DNA from: Nocardioides daedukensis
GTDB lineage: Bacteria; Actinomycetota; Actinomycetes; Propionibacteriales; Nocardioidaceae
Assembly: GCF_013408415.1 (NCBI RefSeq)
Contig: NZ_JACCAA010000001.1
Span: 1,798,001-1,862,000 of the forward strand
Length of the DNA stretch: 64,000 nt
Direction: 5' to 3'
Shown: positions 35,525 to 43,411 of the stretch, in pieces
Numbering within the stretch: the stretch's first letter is position 1
Layout of the letters: every line of letters starts with the position of its first letter
The notes under the pieces: generated by a model
What the model saw: only the letters and a program-made list of their open reading frames with translations
The model's database searches: none
Told to the model about the DNA's origin: nothing
Program-made: the position numbers and the translations under genes

Positions 35525-37176
35525 CGGGTGGCCGAGCGGGTCGAGGGGGTGCTCGCGGCGTCCGCCGGGTCGTCGATCAGCGGCGCGGCAAGTCGCCGGG
35601 CGGCGGCGCGGAGTCGACCCTTCTGCACCTTGCCGGTGACCGTGTAGGGCAGCTCGGCGACCACGTTGACGGTGGTGGGCTGCTTGAACCGGGCCAGCTT
35701 CTCGGTGGCATGCGCACGCACCGCCTCCTCGACCTCGACCGGATCGCCGTCGGAGACGACGTACGCCACGACTGCCTCGCCGGTGGTCTCGTCGGGTACG
35801 CCGATCACGGCGGCCGCAGTGACGCCGGGGACCTCGCCCAAGACCTCCTCGACCTCGGAGGGATAGACGTTGAAGCCGGAGACGATGACCAGCTCCTTGC
35901 GCCGGTCCACCAACGACAGCGCACCCTCGGGCGAGAGGAAGCCGACGTCACCGGTGGCCCACCAGCCCTCTTCGTCCGGACCTCCCTGGCCGTCGGGCCA
36001 GTAGCCGCTGAACAGGTTGGCGCCACGGATCTCGATGTCTCCGGGGTCGGACCCCTCCGGAGCACGCCCGTCCTCGTCCTTGAGCCTGATCTCGATCCCG
36101 GGCAGCGCCACGCCGACCGAGCCGATGCCCGATTCGCTGCCGCACAGCGTGGAGGTGACCACGGGCGAGGCCTCGGTCAGGCCATAGCCCTGGTGCACCG
36201 CGACGCCGGAGAGCTTCTGGAACTCCTCGATCACCTCCGCGGCGAGCGGCGCCGAACCGGAGAGCACCAGGCGGACCGGACCCAGCCGCTCGGCCAGGTC
36301 CTCCATCCCCAGCCAGTGCGGAAAGACGGGAGGAGCCACCGGCACCACGCTGATCGCCTCGTCCTCGATCAGGTCGAGGGTGCCGCTGGGATGGAACCCG
36401 GGCGCCAGGACCAGCCGGGTCTGCATCCGAAGGCTGGCGCCGAGCACCGCGTTCAGCCCATAGACGTGGAAGAGCGGGAGCACCCCGAGCAGGACGTCGT
36501 CGACCGCGATCATCGCCGGCTCGACCGAGGCGATCTGCTCGATGTTGGCGAGCAGCGCCCGGTGGGTGAGCATCACTCCGCGCGGGCGTCCCGACGTACC
36601 GCTGGTGTAGAGCAGCACGGCCAGCGACTCAGGGTCGTTGACCGGCAGCAGCTGTCGGCTGCGGTGCTCGGCGGCGGCCGAGAGCAGGTGGTCATAGCTG
36701 CGTTCGGTGGGCTGCAGGGTGCAGCCGACCGCGATCACCCTAGCGGTGGGTACGCCGTCCAGCAGGGCCGGGTCGATCCCCTCGAAGCCGCCGCTGCGTG
36801 CGGTCTCGAGCAGGCCGACCGCCTCGCGGACCGGGCCGATCGTGTCGGGGTCGGCCACGATCACCCGCGCACTGCAGTCGGCCATCATCCGGGCGATCTC
36901 GTTCGGCGTCGAGCGCGGGTTGACCGGAACGGCGACCAGTTGTGCCCGCAGGGCACCGAGATAGCTGGTGATGAACTCGAGGCGGTTGCCCAGCGACAGC
37001 ACGACGCGATAACCCGCGACCACTCCCTCGGCGGTGAGGCCGGCTGCGACCCGGTCCACCTCCTCGTCGAGCTCACGCCAGGTGACCCTCCGACCGCTGG
37101 CGGAGTCCACGATCGCGGTGTCGTCGGGCCGGTCCGTGGCTGCGTCGGTGAGGAGTTCGGCAACCGAGTTCGTCAT
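35521..37176 (-). CDS. Long-chain fatty acid-CoA ligase family protein
   Basis: 551-residue adenylate-forming enzyme. The AMP/P-loop motif is LLYTSGTSGRPRGVMLTH, followed by YGLTEASPVV, the hinge WWATGDVGFLSPEG with DRRKELVIVSGFNVYP, and a C-terminal lysine in LPYTVTGKVQKG. It activates a carboxylic acid, probably a fatty acid, by CoA ligation; exact chain length is unknown. Start at the ATG 37176 (MTNSVAELL), preceded by a GGAAG; a GTG six codons upstream is less likely. Convergent features absent; it is divergent from the HAD hydrolase gene by 41 bp. Confidence 0.88.
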   Translation of the reverse strand: MTNSVAELLTDAATDRPDDTAIVDSASGRRVTWRELDEEVDRVAAGLTAEGVVAGYRVVLSLGNRLEFITSYLGALRAQLVAVPVNPRSTPNEIARMMADCSARVIVADPDTIGPVREAVGLLETARSGGFEGIDPALLDGVPTARVIAVGCTLQPTERSYDHLLSAAAEHRSRQLLPVNDPESLAVLLYTSGTSGRPRGVMLTHRALLANIEQIASVEPAMIAVDDVLLGVLPLFHVYGLNAVLGASLRMQTRLVLAPGFHPSGTLDLIEDEAISVVPVAPPVFPHWLGMEDLAERLGPVRLVLSGSAPLAAEVIEEFQKLSGVAVHQGYGLTEASPVVTSTLCGSESGIGSVGVALPGIEIRLKDEDGRAPEGSDPGDIEIRGANLFSGYWPDGQGGPDEEGWWATGDVGFLSPEGALSLVDRRKELVIVSGFNVYPSEVEEVLGEVPGVTAAAVIGVPDETTGEAVVAYVVSDGDPVEVEEAVRAHATEKLARFKQPTTVNVVAELPYTVTGKVQKGRLRAAARRLAAPLIDDPADAASTPSTRSATR

Positions 37177-37217
37177 GAGCCGATACTTCCACAACCCCGG
37201 CCACTAGTCTGGGCTTC

Positions 37218-38099
37218 GTGACCCACAAGCGCCGCTCCCCGCGACTTGACCTCAAGCTCCGCTCGCAGCTTGCCGGCGAGGCAGCGGCAGCCAGCGCGGA
37301 GGTCGAGACGGCTCTCAACGTTCCGGGTGACCCCACCGCTGCGGCTTTCTTCGACGTCGACAACACGGTGATGCAGGGCGCCAGCATCTTCCATCTGGCC
37401 AAGGGCCTGTACCGGCGCAAGTTCTTCACCACCCGGGACATCCTCGGCGCCGCCTACAAGCAGGCCTACTTCAGGATCGCCGGCGTGGAGGACCCCGAGC
37501 ACGTCGCGGAAGCGCGCAACTCCGCGCTGAGCTTCATCGCCGGCCACACGGTCACCGAGCTCGAGGAGTTCGGCGAGGAGATCTTCGACGAGTCGATGGC
37601 GCACAAGATCTGGCCGGGCACCCGTGCCCTGGCCCAGCTCCATCTCGACCAGGGCCAGCGAGTGTGGCTGGTCACCGCGGCACCCATCGAGATCGCCAAC
37701 ATCATAGCCCGTCGTCTGGGACTGACCGGTGCGATGGGCACGGTCGCCGAGCACGTGGACGGCGTCTACACCGGACAGCTGGTCGGCGACATGCTGCACG
37801 GGCCGGCGAAGGCCGAGGCGATCAAGGCGCTGGCCTCCCGGGAGAACCTCGACCTGAGCCGCTGCTCGGCGTACAGCGACTCCTCCAACGACCTGCCGAT
37901 GCTGAGCCTGGTCGGCGACCCGGTGGCGATCAACCCCGACTCCAAGCTGCGCGCACATGCCCGGGCGCAGGGCTGGCGGATCCGGGACTACCGCACCGGC
38001 CGCAAGGCCGCCCGTGCCGGGCTGGTCGTCGGCGCGGCCGCGGGGGCCGTCAGTGGCGCGGCGGCCGCGGCAGCCGCCCTGCGCAGAAGCCGTTCCTGA
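37218..38099 (+). CDS. HAD-superfamily subfamily IB hydrolase (SerB1-like)
   Basis: 293 residues. Catalytic aspartates are D46 and D48 in [13 protein letters not shown]; motif II lies in [15 protein letters not shown] and motif IV in [24 protein letters not shown]. The cap between them is helical. The C-terminal 25 residues are Gly/Ala-rich and hydrophobic, possibly membrane-associated. The homologue in this position in mycobacteria (Rv0505c) was named serB1, but the substrate is not settled. GTG start at 37218. Downstream, a short inverted repeat (GACCAC/GTGGTC, 38111-38125) occupies the gap. Confidence 0.86.
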   Translation: MTHKRRSPRLDLKLRSQLAGEAAAASAEVETALNVPGDPTAAAFFDVDNTVMQGASIFHLAKGLYRRKFFTTRDILGAAYKQAYFRIAGVEDPEHVAEARNSALSFIAGHTVTELEEFGEEIFDESMAHKIWPGTRALAQLHLDQGQRVWLVTAAPIEIANIIARRLGLTGAMGTVAEHVDGVYTGQLVGDMLHGPAKAEAIKALASRENLDLSRCSAYSDSSNDLPMLSLVGDPVAINPDSKLRAHARAQGWRIRDYRTGRKAARAGLVVGAAAGAVSGAAAAAAALRRSRS

Positions 38100-38230
38100 G
38101 CCTCCGGCCTGACCACTACGTGGTCCCGTCGGTGTCCAGATCATGGCCCGTTCGCATCATCTTCGGCCCGAAGTGTTCCCAGACGCCCGATTCTTCCTTA
38201 TTCTGGATAGCCGGACGGGGAGAGGTCCGA

Positions 38231-39052
38231 GTGGGAGAGAGAGTCATTTCAGAGAGCTGGGGAGCCGATCAGCTGACGCGCGGCCTTGAGGTCCTGCGTC
38301 AGGCTGTTGTCGACCTCTTGATCGCCGAGCCCGCCCTGGTCCCTGCGACCCCGGCGCCCCGAGGTGAATCCGCCCTTTCTGGTTTCGCACTCTCCGACTC
38401 CGTCCTGCACAGCGTCGCGGCCCACACCGGTCCCGGCAACGACGGCGCGAAGTCGTACGGCGATTCCGCCATGGCCGCGTCCTCGGAGGAGAACGAGGCC
38501 GACCGTGAGCGGCTCATCGCCCTGGTGGAGTTGGCGCGAGGCGGCGACAAGGACGCTTTCGGTGCCCTCTTCGACCACTATCACCCGGCGGTCTATCGGT
38601 TCCTGTTCTATCGGACCCGGTCGCAGACCCTGGCCGAGGACCTCGCCTCCGAGACCTTCTTCCGCGCCCTGCGCTCGATGAACAACTTCCGGTGGCAGGG
38701 CAAGGACTTCGGTGCCTGGCTGATGACCATCGCCCGCAACCTCACCACCGATCACTTCAAGGCCGGACGCACCCGCCTCGAGCTGACCACCGAGGACATG
38801 GGCCTCCACGACGACGCCACCGAGGGTCCGGAGACCGCGGTGATGGCGGCGCTGAACAACGAACACCTCCTGGCGGCGATGCAGCAGCTGCCCAAGGAGC
38901 AGCAGGAATGCCTGGTGATGCGCTTCCTCCAGGGGATGAGCATCGCCGAGACCGCCACCGTGCTGAACCGTTCGGACGGCGCCGTGAAGCAGCTCCAGCT
39001 GCGTGGTGTGCGCAACCTGGCCAAGCTGCTGCCCGAGGGGATGAGGGACTGA
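38231..39052 (+). CDS. bldN: ECF RNA polymerase sigma factor, BldN-type
   Basis: 273 residues: an N-terminal extension (about 1-85, Ala/Ser-rich), sigma region 2 (about 90-165; LFDHYHPAVYRFLFYRT, AEDLASETFFRALRSM, FRWQGKDFGAWLMTIARNL) and region 4 (about 205-265; LPKEQQECLVMRFLQGMSI, RSDGAVKQLQLRGVRNL). These stretches closely resemble Streptomyces BldN, whose N-terminal prosequence is removed by proteolysis. GTG start at 38231 with GGGGAGAGG upstream; an in-frame ATG at about 38471 would give just the mature form. Downstream lies a putative anti-sigma gene, as in the bldN-rsbN pair. Confidence 0.88.
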   Translation: MGERVISESWGADQLTRGLEVLRQAVVDLLIAEPALVPATPAPRGESALSGFALSDSVLHSVAAHTGPGNDGAKSYGDSAMAASSEENEADRERLIALVELARGGDKDAFGALFDHYHPAVYRFLFYRTRSQTLAEDLASETFFRALRSMNNFRWQGKDFGAWLMTIARNLTTDHFKAGRTRLELTTEDMGLHDDATEGPETAVMAALNNEHLLAAMQQLPKEQQECLVMRFLQGMSIAETATVLNRSDGAVKQLQLRGVRNLAKLLPEGMRD

Positions 39053-39150
39053 TGAGGCCTGCGTCTCACTGCGTAACCTTCCTGCCCGCCATGTCGTTGC
39101 CCATGGTGATGGTTCCTGAGCACCCCGAAGGCAAGAAGGTCGCCCGATGA
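39052..39150 (+). CDS. 32-codon ORF bridging sigma factor and anti-sigma genes
   Basis: ATG at 39052 overlaps the sigma-factor stop (TGATG) and its own stop (39148-39150) overlaps the ATG of the next gene (ATGA). The product is rich in Met/Pro/Val with a basic end (PEHPEGKKVAR). It may only keep ribosomes moving to couple sigma and anti-sigma translation, or it may be a real microprotein. It has no recognisable domain. Confidence 0.4.
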   Translation: MRPASHCVTFLPAMSLPMVMVPEHPEGKKVAR

Positions 39151-40352
39151 TCTCGCTGACACCAGCGCAGCGACGCGCCGAGGAGTTCGCCGCCCTGGTC
39201 GAAGACCCGGACAGCGCAACGAGTGCCAGCACGCGCGATTCCGAGATGCTCGAGCTGGTCGGCGCCATGCGCAGCGTGCCGGCCCCCACTGCGCGTCCGG
39301 AGTTCGTCGCGTCCCTGCGCGAGCGCCTGATGATCGAGGCCGAGGTGGCTCTGAGTCCCGACTCCGCCGAGCGCAGGCTCACCATCATCAAGACCCACAC
39401 GCCTCGCCGGCGCGACCGTCGCGTGGCGATCCTGGCCGGCACGATCGCTGCCATCGGTGCGACGTCCTCGGTCGCGATGGCCTCCCAGGCCGCGCTGCCC
39501 GGTGACACGCTCTACCCGATCAAGCGGGCCATCGAGGGCGCGCAGACGAGCCTCACGGTCAGTGACGCGGCCAAGGCCGAGACCTTGCTGAAGAACGCCA
39601 ACGGTCGACTCTCCGAGGTGGAGGAGCTCGCAGCCCAGCTCGACATCGCGAACTCCACCGCCCTGCCCTCGACGCTCGGAGACTTCTCCGACCAGGCAGC
39701 AGAGGCCGCAGCGATCACCTTCGAGCGCTTCGAGAAGGACCGCGACAGTACGCCGATGGTCGAGCTGCGTCAGTTCAGCGCCGACGCGATGGAGCGCCTC
39801 GGCGGCCTCGAGTCGCTGTTGCCCTCCGAGGCGGTCGACGCTCTCAACTCCGCGGTCGAGACGTTGCTCTCGATCGACACACGCATCGCCACGCTCTGCC
39901 CGGACTGCGAGGGCTCGCTGATCGAGCTGCCCACTCGCTTGCTGCTCAGCCTGCGCGCGGCAGACGCCGGCCCCCAGGTGAGCGCCAGGGCGCTGGCCCC
40001 GACTCCGAGCCAGACCCCCGCCGGGGAGACTCCGGAGACACCCTCGGCCGATACACCGGTCCAGGAGGTCGGTGACGACGTGGTCGACATCGACGCACTC
40101 GAGAAGCTGCTCGCAGCGGCCAAGCCGACCACCGGCGACACCCCCTCGGTCCCGACCGAGGATGGCACCAAGTCGCCTGCCCGTGAGCGTGCCGAAAAGG
40201 CCGCGAAGGAGCTCCAGGACGCCCTCAACGAGGGCGGCGAGGCACTCCTCGGAGAAGAGGGTCTGCTCGGCCCCGTCGTGAGCCCGTTGCGACCCGTCCT
40301 CGACCCGCTCCTCAAGCCGCTGATCGGCAAGGGCGGCCTGCTCAACCCCTGA
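39147..40352 (+). CDS. DUF5667-type membrane protein, probable RsbN-like anti-sigma factor
   Basis: 401 residues: a cytoplasmic N-terminal domain (1-90) with helical segments, one transmembrane helix (about 93-113, VAILAGTIAAIGATSSVAMA), a DUF5667-like segment starting LPGDTLYPIKRAIE (117-130) and continuing helical to about 280, then an acidic Thr/Pro/Glu-rich external tail. The layout and place directly after a BldN-type sigma gene match RsbN, the membrane anti-sigma of BldN. ATG at 39147 has GAAGG 7 nt upstream. The partner assignment is by context. Confidence 0.75.
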   Translation: MISLTPAQRRAEEFAALVEDPDSATSASTRDSEMLELVGAMRSVPAPTARPEFVASLRERLMIEAEVALSPDSAERRLTIIKTHTPRRRDRRVAILAGTIAAIGATSSVAMASQAALPGDTLYPIKRAIEGAQTSLTVSDAAKAETLLKNANGRLSEVEELAAQLDIANSTALPSTLGDFSDQAAEAAAITFERFEKDRDSTPMVELRQFSADAMERLGGLESLLPSEAVDALNSAVETLLSIDTRIATLCPDCEGSLIELPTRLLLSLRAADAGPQVSARALAPTPSQTPAGETPETPSADTPVQEVGDDVVDIDALEKLLAAAKPTTGDTPSVPTEDGTKSPARERAEKAAKELQDALNEGGEALLGEEGLLGPVVSPLRPVLDPLLKPLIGKGGLLNP

Positions 40353-40364
40353 CCCGCCCCCGCC

Positions 40365-40605
40365 GACCCGTCGTGAATTCACATTCCACGGCCGTCGAGC
40401 CGTCGTCAGTTCACGTTCCACGGCCGTCGAGCCGTCGTGAGTTCACGTTCTACTGCCATCGACCCGTCGTGAGTTGACGTTCTACGGTCGCCGAGCCGTC
40501 GTAAGTTCACGTTCCGCGGTCGTCAAACGGTGAATTCGCGACGGGTCGGCGGATGGGGTGGTCGTCGGGGCGGTCCTCAGACGGTGAATTCGCGACGGGT
40601 CGGCG
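40365..40605. repeat. Five 32-bp tandem repeats plus two inverted copies
   Basis: Units begin at 40365, 40397, 40429, 40461 and 40493, exactly 32 bp apart, each following GA(C/G)CCGTCGT-(G/C/A)A-(A/G)TT-(C/G)AC and a CGTTC-type second half. Two inverted copies (ACGGTGAATTCGCGACGGGT) follow at about 40528 and 40581. The units differ by a few substitutions and have no unique spacers. The array fills the whole gap between the convergent putative anti-sigma and acyltransferase genes. Confidence 0.92.
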
Positions 40606-40614
40606 AATGGGGCG

Positions 40615-41736
40615 TCAGTGGAAGACAGACGTGCGGTTCATCAACAGCCGATAGAGCGCCTGCTGGATGGTCTCGCGCACCTGGTCGGTGACGTTGAAGA
40701 CCAGCATCGGGTCGTCGGCCGCGTTCGCGTCGTAGTCGTCGGTGCGGATCGGCTCGCCGAACTCGAGGATCCACTTCGACGGGAGGGGAACCAGGCCCAG
40801 GGGCCCGAGCAGCGGGAAGAACGGGGTGATCGGGATGTAGGGGATCCCGAGCAGCCGGGCGAGCGAGGGCACGTTGCCGACGAGGGGATAGATCTCCTCG
40901 GCGCCGACCACGGACAGCGGGATGATGGGTACGCCGGTCCGGATCGCGGCGCTGACGAAGCCCCCGCGACCGAATCGCTGCAGCTTGTAGCGCTCCGAAT
41001 AGGGCTTGCCGATGCCCTTGAAGCCCTCGGGCCAGACACCGACGAGCTCGCCCTGGCGCAGCATCCGCTCCGCGTCGGCGTTGCAGGCCAAGGTGGCACC
41101 GCCCTTGCGGGCCAGACCGCCGACGATCGGGAGCTGGAAGACCAGGTCGGCGCCGAGGGGCCGCAGGTCGCGCTTCGCGTGCTTGTGGATGCTGAACATG
41201 GTCATCAGCCCATCCACCGGGATCGTGCCGGAGTGGTTGGAGACGATGAGCGCGCCGCCGTCGGCCGGGATGTTCTCGAGTCCACGGACCTCGATCCGGA
41301 ACCACTTCTCGGCGATCGGGCGCAGGACGGCCATGAAGAAGCGTTCGGAGACCTCGGCGTCGAAGCCATATTCGTCGACCGAGTAGTCGCCGGTGACCCG
41401 GCGTCGCAGGAATGCCAGGAAGCCGGCGAGCTTCGGCTCCCAGTCGGTGCCGAACACCTCCCGGGCGGCCTGGTTGAGGGCCGCGAGCCAATCGCCCACG
41501 GGGATCCCCTCGCGCGCGGCTGCGGTGGTCGGGGGCGCATCGGGCCGGGGTGGCTGCTCGATGACCTGATCGACGCCCGCCGCCGCATCCTCGCGGAGCT
41601 CATCGGGACGGTTCGGACCCGCCTTGGCGGATGCCTTGCCTGCGAGGCTGCGCGCGGCTGAGGACGGTCGACTGCTTCCGCTGCCGCGCCCGGGACGTCC
41701 GCGCGTGCCGATCGGAATGATCTCTGCGTCACCCAC
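40615..41736 (-). CDS. PlsC-like lysophospholipid acyltransferase family protein
   Basis: 373 residues with a charged, low-complexity N-terminal region (about 1-85) and an acyltransferase core. The catalytic block is IVSNHSGTIPVDG, a His-x6-Asp form of the NHxxxxD motif seen in MGAT/DAGAT-like relatives; later motifs are VGVWPEGFKGIGK and VPIIPLSVVGAEE. It corresponds in position to Rv0502. Likely moves an acyl chain to a glycerolipid or related acceptor at the membrane. GTG start at 41736 has GAGGGGG about 8 nt upstream and overlaps the epimerase stop by 8 bp; a longer frame to 41775 is less likely. Confidence 0.82.
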   Translation of the reverse strand: MGDAEIIPIGTRGRPGRGSGSSRPSSAARSLAGKASAKAGPNRPDELREDAAAGVDQVIEQPPRPDAPPTTAAAREGIPVGDWLAALNQAAREVFGTDWEPKLAGFLAFLRRRVTGDYSVDEYGFDAEVSERFFMAVLRPIAEKWFRIEVRGLENIPADGGALIVSNHSGTIPVDGLMTMFSIHKHAKRDLRPLGADLVFQLPIVGGLARKGGATLACNADAERMLRQGELVGVWPEGFKGIGKPYSERYKLQRFGRGGFVSAAIRTGVPIIPLSVVGAEEIYPLVGNVPSLARLLGIPYIPITPFFPLLGPLGLVPLPSKWILEFGEPIRTDDYDANAADDPMLVFNVTDQVRETIQQALYRLLMNRTSVFH

Positions 41737-42763
41737 CGGTCGTCCCCCTCGTGAGTTGGTGACCGATCCCCTCAAGGACCGGATTGGCGATCACCTGCGT
41801 CGGAGCCGTGACCCGCCTCGGCATCGAGGCAGCGAAATCGGCAAACGCCTGCTCGGTGGTGAAGCGCGGCTCGAAGCCGAGCTCGCTGCGCATCCGAACG
41901 GTGTCCACACCCCGACCGTAGGTGAGGAACGCAAGCTGCTCCGGCGAGAAGTCGGCCGCCCCGGCACGACGCAGTGCGGAGCCCAGGGCACCCACCGCGA
42001 ACGGAGGCAGCGGTACGACGGCCCGGCCCAGCCGGCGCAGGGCCTGGGAAAGCATGATCACGCCGTCACCGGCAACGTTGAACGTCCCCGAGGCATCACC
42101 CAGGGTCGTATGGCGCAGCGCGGCGACCAGGTCATCGACGTGCAGGAACTGCAGCCGGGGATCGAAACCGAGCACTGTCGGGATCACCGGGAGCCTGAAG
42201 TATTGCGTCATCGGGCTCTGCACGTCCGGCCCGAGGATGTTCGCCGCGCGCAGCGTCGCCACCCGGACGTCGGGTCGACGGCGCGCGAAACCGCGCACAT
42301 AGCTCTCCACCTCGAAGGCGTCGAGGCTGTAGCCCGTGCGCGGCGTGCGCTTGGGATCCATCTCCTCGGTGAACATCGCAGGATCGCGGCTGCTCGCGCC
42401 ATAGACGGTGGTCGTTGACTTCACGACGAGGTGCTGCACGCTCTCGGCACGCTGGCAGGCTGCAAGCAGCTGCATCGTGCCGATGACGTTGAGTTCCTTC
42501 ATCGTGGCGCGACCGCCCACCCCGCCCGGGGTGGCGATCACACTCATGTGGACGACGGTGTCGACGTCCTCCTTGGCGATGACCTTGGCAATGACCGGGT
42601 TGCGGATGTCGGCTCGAATGAAGTCGACGTCCGACGTGTCACCACGCGGCGGGACGATGTCCACGCCGATGACCCGGTCGACGGCAGGGTCGGTTGCGAT
42701 TTCACGCGCAAACCGGAGCCCGAGGTCCCTTGAGACCCCGGTGACCAGAACAACCCTGCCCAT
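41729..42763 (-). CDS. NAD-dependent epimerase/dehydratase family protein
   Basis: 344 residues of the extended SDR type, the Rv0501 (galE2) position. The N-terminal nucleotide loop reads VLVTGVSRDLGLRFARE, a variant of TGxxGxxG, followed by the acidic strand end VIGVDIVPP and DFIRADIRNP. I cannot see a clear Tyr-x3-Lys catalytic pair in the usual place (the region around TTVYGASS and TGYSLDAFEVESY is nearest), so it may not be an active sugar epimerase. Co-directional with the acyltransferase and bS22 genes. Confidence 0.82.
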   Translation of the reverse strand: MGRVVLVTGVSRDLGLRFAREIATDPAVDRVIGVDIVPPRGDTSDVDFIRADIRNPVIAKVIAKEDVDTVVHMSVIATPGGVGGRATMKELNVIGTMQLLAACQRAESVQHLVVKSTTTVYGASSRDPAMFTEEMDPKRTPRTGYSLDAFEVESYVRGFARRRPDVRVATLRAANILGPDVQSPMTQYFRLPVIPTVLGFDPRLQFLHVDDLVAALRHTTLGDASGTFNVAGDGVIMLSQALRRLGRAVVPLPPFAVGALGSALRRAGAADFSPEQLAFLTYGRGVDTVRMRSELGFEPRFTTEQAFADFAASMPRRVTAPTQVIANPVLEGIGHQLTRGTTGG

Positions 42764-42781
42764 GGCCAGCGCCCTGGGGTG

Positions 42782-42883
42782 CTACTTGCCGAGCTTGCGA
42801 CGCTGAACGCGCGTCTTCTTCAGCAGCTTGCGGTGCTTCTTCTTCGCCATACGCTTACGGCGCTTCTTGATGACAGAACCCAC
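42782..42883 (-). CDS. Small ribosomal subunit protein bS22
   Basis: 33 residues, almost half Lys or Arg ([19 protein letters not shown] in the middle). This matches the AURKAIP1/COX24-domain peptide of actinobacteria, now known as ribosomal protein bS22, which was found on mycobacterial ribosomes. GTG start at 42883 with GGAAGG about 7 nt upstream; an internal ATG would remove 11 residues. It sits between Rv0501- and Rv0500A-like genes as in mycobacteria (Rv0500B). Confidence 0.9.
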   Translation of the reverse strand: MGSVIKKRRKRMAKKKHRKLLKKTRVQRRKLGK

Positions 42884-42998
42884 TGTTTTCCTTCCAGAGC
42901 TTCAGGTCAGTCGCGCCATGCGGTCACGACGACCGGGACAGCCTATCGGGCAATGGGCAAGCATCAGAAACTCGCGGTCGATGTGACCACGATGCGGA

Positions 42999-43024
42999 GC
43001 CCCGCCAGGCCTGCCGAGCGGGGC
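42999..43024 (-). terminator. Hairpin after the excisionase-like HTH gene
   Basis: GCCCCGC (42999-43005) pairs with GCGGGGC (43018-43024) around a 12-nt loop, 24 bp past the HTH stop codon. No U-run, so termination is only suggested. Confidence 0.4.
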
Positions 43025-43047
43025 CCGCGAGGGCGTCCGCCGGGCTC

Positions 43048-43248
43048 TCAGCCAGCGTCGAAGAAGCTGCGCTCGAGATATTCGTTGACGTCCTTCTCGG
43101 TCACCCGGAAGGACCGACCGACTCGCACAGCCGGCAGGTCGCCGTTGTGCACGAGGCGATAGACCGTCATCTTGGAGACGCGCATCGTCGACGCGACCTC
43201 CGCAATCGTCAGAAACTTGACCTCAGAGATGTCCCCAGCTCCAGCCAT
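43048..43248 (-). CDS. Excisionase-family helix-turn-helix protein (Rv0500A-like)
   Basis: 66 residues: FLTIAEVASTMRVSKMTVYRLVHNGDLPAVRVGRSFRV is the winged MerR/excisionase DNA-binding fold (about 12-49), ending in ERSFFDAG, nearly the same ending as mycobacterial Rv0500A. Despite the family name there is no phage or integrase around it; it is a chromosomal regulator conserved beside bS22. I start at the ATG 43248; the frame is open 20 codons more but with no better ribosome site. Target genes unknown. Confidence 0.85.
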   Translation of the reverse strand: MAGAGDISEVKFLTIAEVASTMRVSKMTVYRLVHNGDLPAVRVGRSFRVTEKDVNEYLERSFFDAG

Positions 43249-43411
43249 GTCGTTGCACCACAACTTTCTTCGGCGCACGCCACCGGCTTCCCCACCGGCT
43301 GGCTTCATGCCCGTTTTGGTGAGAATAGAGCCTCAAGTGACCTGTGGGGAAGAGTGGACGGAAAAATAGTCCTGATGTTTCGGCGTGTCGCTTGCATGGA
43401 CCTGTCGAGCG

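Noticed and set aside
40365..40605. CRISPR array (regular 32-bp spacing), also the 31-bp array at 9015-9122
   Set aside because: The full period is repeated with substitutions; there are no unique spacers and no cas genes in the window.
43048..43248. Prophage or mobile element signalled by an excisionase-like protein
   Set aside because: No integrase, attachment repeats or phage genes are near; the gene is a conserved chromosomal regulator beside bS22.
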